A stretch of 64,000 nt of DNA from Mycolicibacterium sp. GF69 (GTDB lineage Bacteria > Actinomycetota > Actinomycetes > Mycobacteriales > Mycobacteriaceae). Below, in pieces: positions 62,519 through 64,000 of this stretch (position 1 is its first letter; every line of letters starts with the position of its first letter). The DNA is taken from NCBI RefSeq assembly GCF_003284965.1, contig NZ_QMEW01000013.1, positions 62,001-126,000 on the forward strand, given 5' to 3'. A program made the translations under genes and the position numbers. Below the pieces are notes generated by a model. It was not told the origin of the DNA, did no database searches, and saw nothing but the letters and a program-made list of their open reading frames with translations.

Positions 62519-62819
62519 GGTCTTTCAGTTGCGTGCCCCGCGGGGGAGTCGCGGTCACGAGCAGTCCGGTTCCCGCTACGCCGTAGTAGTCCAGTCAGAT
62601 CAACTGCCCCTGTCGACGTGGCTGGTTGCACCAACATCCACGTCGGCTCGTGCCGCCAGCTTTCGTCCCGAAGTTGAAATCGGCGGCGTGAACACCCGCG
62701 TGCTTGCCGAACAGGCCGCCGCAGTCGACCCGGGCCGACTCGGCACGAGCGTCGGGTTCCTAAGCTCCGATGAGATGCGACGCGTTGATGCGGCACTGCG
62801 CATCGTCCTCGATCTATGA
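62508..62819 (+). CDS. mazF: MazF/PemK-type toxin, copy 2
   Basis: The 103-residue MazF/PemK toxin resembles copy 1 with nine changes. The GTG at 62508 overlaps the antitoxin, a usual arrangement. GSRGHEQSGSRYAVVV and the C-terminal DEMRRVDAALRIVLDL are visible. It probably forms an intact TA pair with the antitoxin at 62285. Confidence 0.88.
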   Translation: MRGEVFQLRAPRGSRGHEQSGSRYAVVVQSDQLPLSTWLVAPTSTSARAASFRPEVEIGGVNTRVLAEQAAAVDPGRLGTSVGFLSSDEMRRVDAALRIVLDL

Positions 62820-62978
62820 GCGTCGGACAGCCTCGATAGCCAATAAATATGCGGTCTGCAGTGCAGAATCCAACCATGGCGCAGCTGGGCGACGACGATT
62901 TCGATGAAGGCGTTGAGACCTTTTGGCGACTATTCGCTGACCTCTTTGATGCCACGAGTTTCAGTAACTGTTGCTTCC

Positions 62979-63110
62979 ATGTCCAGCACGCACGTCCGAG
63001 CTGGCCGGCTGACAGCGGAACAAGTCGTCGAGGTCGAACGAGCGATGATGACATTTCTCGGCCTTGCGCGACAGGCGAGAACCGTTGGGTTGCTGGGCAA
63101 TACGGCGTAA
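62979..63110 (+). pseudogene. MazF-like C-terminal fragment
   Basis: A short frame encodes RAGRLTAEQVVEVERAMMTF followed by LGLARQA, which resembles the C-terminal helix of MazF/PemK toxins (compare DEMRRVDAALRIVLDL in copy 2). The N-terminal half cannot be found in frame, so it looks like a decayed third toxin. The R3 element overlaps its end. Confidence 0.4.
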
Positions 63111-63150
63111 CTTACTGGTAACCCGCCGTATTCGAATCGGCCGTATTGCT
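63094..63150 (+). repeat. R element, copy 3 (extended)
   Basis: Core TACTGGTAACCCGCCGTATTC at 63114-63134, with extended similarity to R2 over roughly 57 nt. It lies between the MazF-like fragment and the WYL remnant. Same orientation as R1 and R2. Confidence 0.75.
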
Positions 63151-63275
63151 TGCTGCACTGGCTTGTCAGAATGCCAACCGCGGCCGCCCGCATACCCGCG
63201 GAGCAGAAGCTTTCGCTCAGTCGCACGCGTTCCTGCCTCAGCGTTTGCGAAGTCGCCCAACGAGTGGCGCCCGGC

Positions 63276-63657
63276 TCAGCTGTACCGCGCTACCAGCGCG
63301 TCGCCGATCGAGGCGAGGTGTTCGCGCACGCTCTGCGGGCCGGTGACTTCGAGCCATTCGTTGAGCCCGGCAAGTTCGCCTGCGAGGGTGTACTCGTCGC
63401 GGCCGCGGATCACGATCTCGATCCGGCCGTCGGGCGTGGAACCGCCAACTTCAAGGCGCGCCCCGAGCGCGATCCGGAGCAGACCGAGCCCGTCGGGGGC
63501 GCACATAGCCTGGGCCTCAAGGGGAGTGCTTTCGGTCGACCTCGTCGGCAATCTCGCGCCAACACGCGGCAAGGTCAAATCCATCGGGTCGTTGGACGGG
63601 ATCGTCGGTCAACACGACCGACGACGCCCCCGCCATCGACCGCCTCATCGCCTGGAA
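63276..63657 (-). pseudogene. WYL-domain regulator remnant, frameshifted
   Basis: The minus strand encodes a WYL-regulator C-terminus in two frames: VVLTDDPVQRPDGFDLAACW then, one base out of frame, IEIVIRGRDEYTLAGELAGL and EWLEVTGPQSVREHLASIG. The break falls at a GGGG run (63521-63524); removing one base joins the frames. The N-terminal HTH part is absent, so this is a truncated gene. Confidence 0.65.
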
Positions 63658-63721
63658 CGGCCGGGATCCGCTCCGCTGATCCTGACCGGTCGACCGACAA
63701 CGACGGTGTATGATCTGGTGT

Positions 63722-63979
63722 ATGAAGCGCACCAACATCTACCTCGACGAGGTGCAGACGGCCAGCCTCGACAAGTTGGCCGAGCAACAGGGCGTTTCGC
63801 GTGCCGAGCTCATCCGCCAACTGCTAGACAGGGCACTGAACAACGCCGAAGACAATCTCGAATCGGACCTGAATGCGATTGACGGGTCGTTCGGTGCGCT
63901 ACGTGATGTGGAATCGCCTGATCGTCGTCCCGGCAGCCGTGAGGAGCACCTCGACCGGATGTGGCGCCGCACCTCTTGA
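63722..63979 (+). CDS. vapB: VapB-type ribbon-helix-helix antitoxin
   Basis: The 85-residue RHH protein opens with MKRTNIYLDEVQTASLDKL, followed by GVSRAELIRQLLDRAL, typical of VapB antitoxins. Its last 19 bases overlap the start of a PIN toxin gene. A -10 (TATGAT, 63709-63714) places transcription near its ATG. GTGTATGA occurs twice, 12 bp apart, over the start region. Confidence 0.85.
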   Translation: MKRTNIYLDEVQTASLDKLAEQQGVSRAELIRQLLDRALNNAEDNLESDLNAIDGSFGALRDVESPDRRPGSREEHLDRMWRRTS

Positions 63980-64000
63980 TCCTGGTCGACTCGGACATCC
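63961..64000 (+). CDS. vapC: VapC PIN-domain toxin, 5' end only
   Basis: A GTG at 63961 opens a frame with MAPHLLILVDSDI, the start of a PIN domain: the Asp of LVDSDI is the first metal ligand. It overlaps the vapB stop. Only 13 codons are in the window. VapC toxins are RNases of tRNA or rRNA. Confidence 0.75.
   Translation, partial: MAPHLLILVDSDI

Overview
The window is high-GC actinobacterial DNA that looks like a Mycobacterium, most likely a fast-growing Mycolicibacterium-type environmental species. Evidence: an antigen-85-type mycolyltransferase, a furA-katG pair, a 765-aa class-2 isocitrate lyase, a RipD-like wall protein, a CinA protein, FadD ligases, an F420-dependent Ddn-family protein, KstR-type boxes, and frequent GTG starts with leaderless-looking promoters. 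No rRNA, tRNA, CRISPR array or complete insertion sequence was seen.

Left part (1-16 kb) is mostly lipid and steroid metabolism with small regulators. A TetR regulator faces a DUF2867 pair across a palindrome. A second TetR is coupled to a molybdopterin oxidoreductase. A nitronate monooxygenase and a divergent DapB-like dehydrogenase / hydroxysteroid-dehydrogenase pair both carry sequences matching the KstR (cholesterol regulon) box. Then come a PaaI thioesterase, cinA, an alpha/beta hydrolase, a thioesterase-like protein, an acyl-CoA ligase, a secreted protein, yaaA and an NlpC/P60 wall hydrolase with a perfect CRP-type site at its start.

The centre (16.8-47.4 kb) opens with an alkaline-phosphatase-fold enzyme divergent from a giant gene of about 7.5 kb. 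That gene encodes a SARP/BTAD DNA-binding region, a class III cyclase domain, an AAA/TPR region, then 4.5 tandem NTF2-like repeats of about 268 residues each. Next come two hydrolases, a GATase, furA-katG with a strong terminator, an acyltransferase-3 with a coupled GDSL lipoprotein, a PrrB-like histidine kinase with no response regulator beside it, aceA, lhgO, a RipD-like pseudo-enzyme, an HsaA-like flavoprotein, another FadD, the antigen 85 paralogue, a MOSC protein, a CREST-like membrane protein and a ThrE-type exporter.

The right-centre (47.4-59.3 kb) holds small secreted proteins, an FKBP lipoprotein, a metallo-beta-lactamase-fold enzyme, an AmiS/UreI channel coupled to a cysteine hydrolase, a TetR/SDR divergon with three copies of a 14-nt element, a C39-like lipoprotein, a cobalamin riboswitch driving a btuCDF-type B12 transporter, a Ddn-family protein and a GMC oxidoreductase.

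The last 4 kb (60-64 kb) is an accessory toxin-antitoxin island. It has two diverged copies of one MazEF module (the first antitoxin truncated by a nonsense codon), a ParD-like/zeta pair, a vestigial antitoxin promoter, a MazF-like fragment, a frameshifted WYL-regulator remnant and a VapBC pair cut by the window edge. A repeated element (here called R) of about 26-57 nt occurs three times in the same orientation between these modules, so the area resembles a set of cassettes separated by a common sequence.
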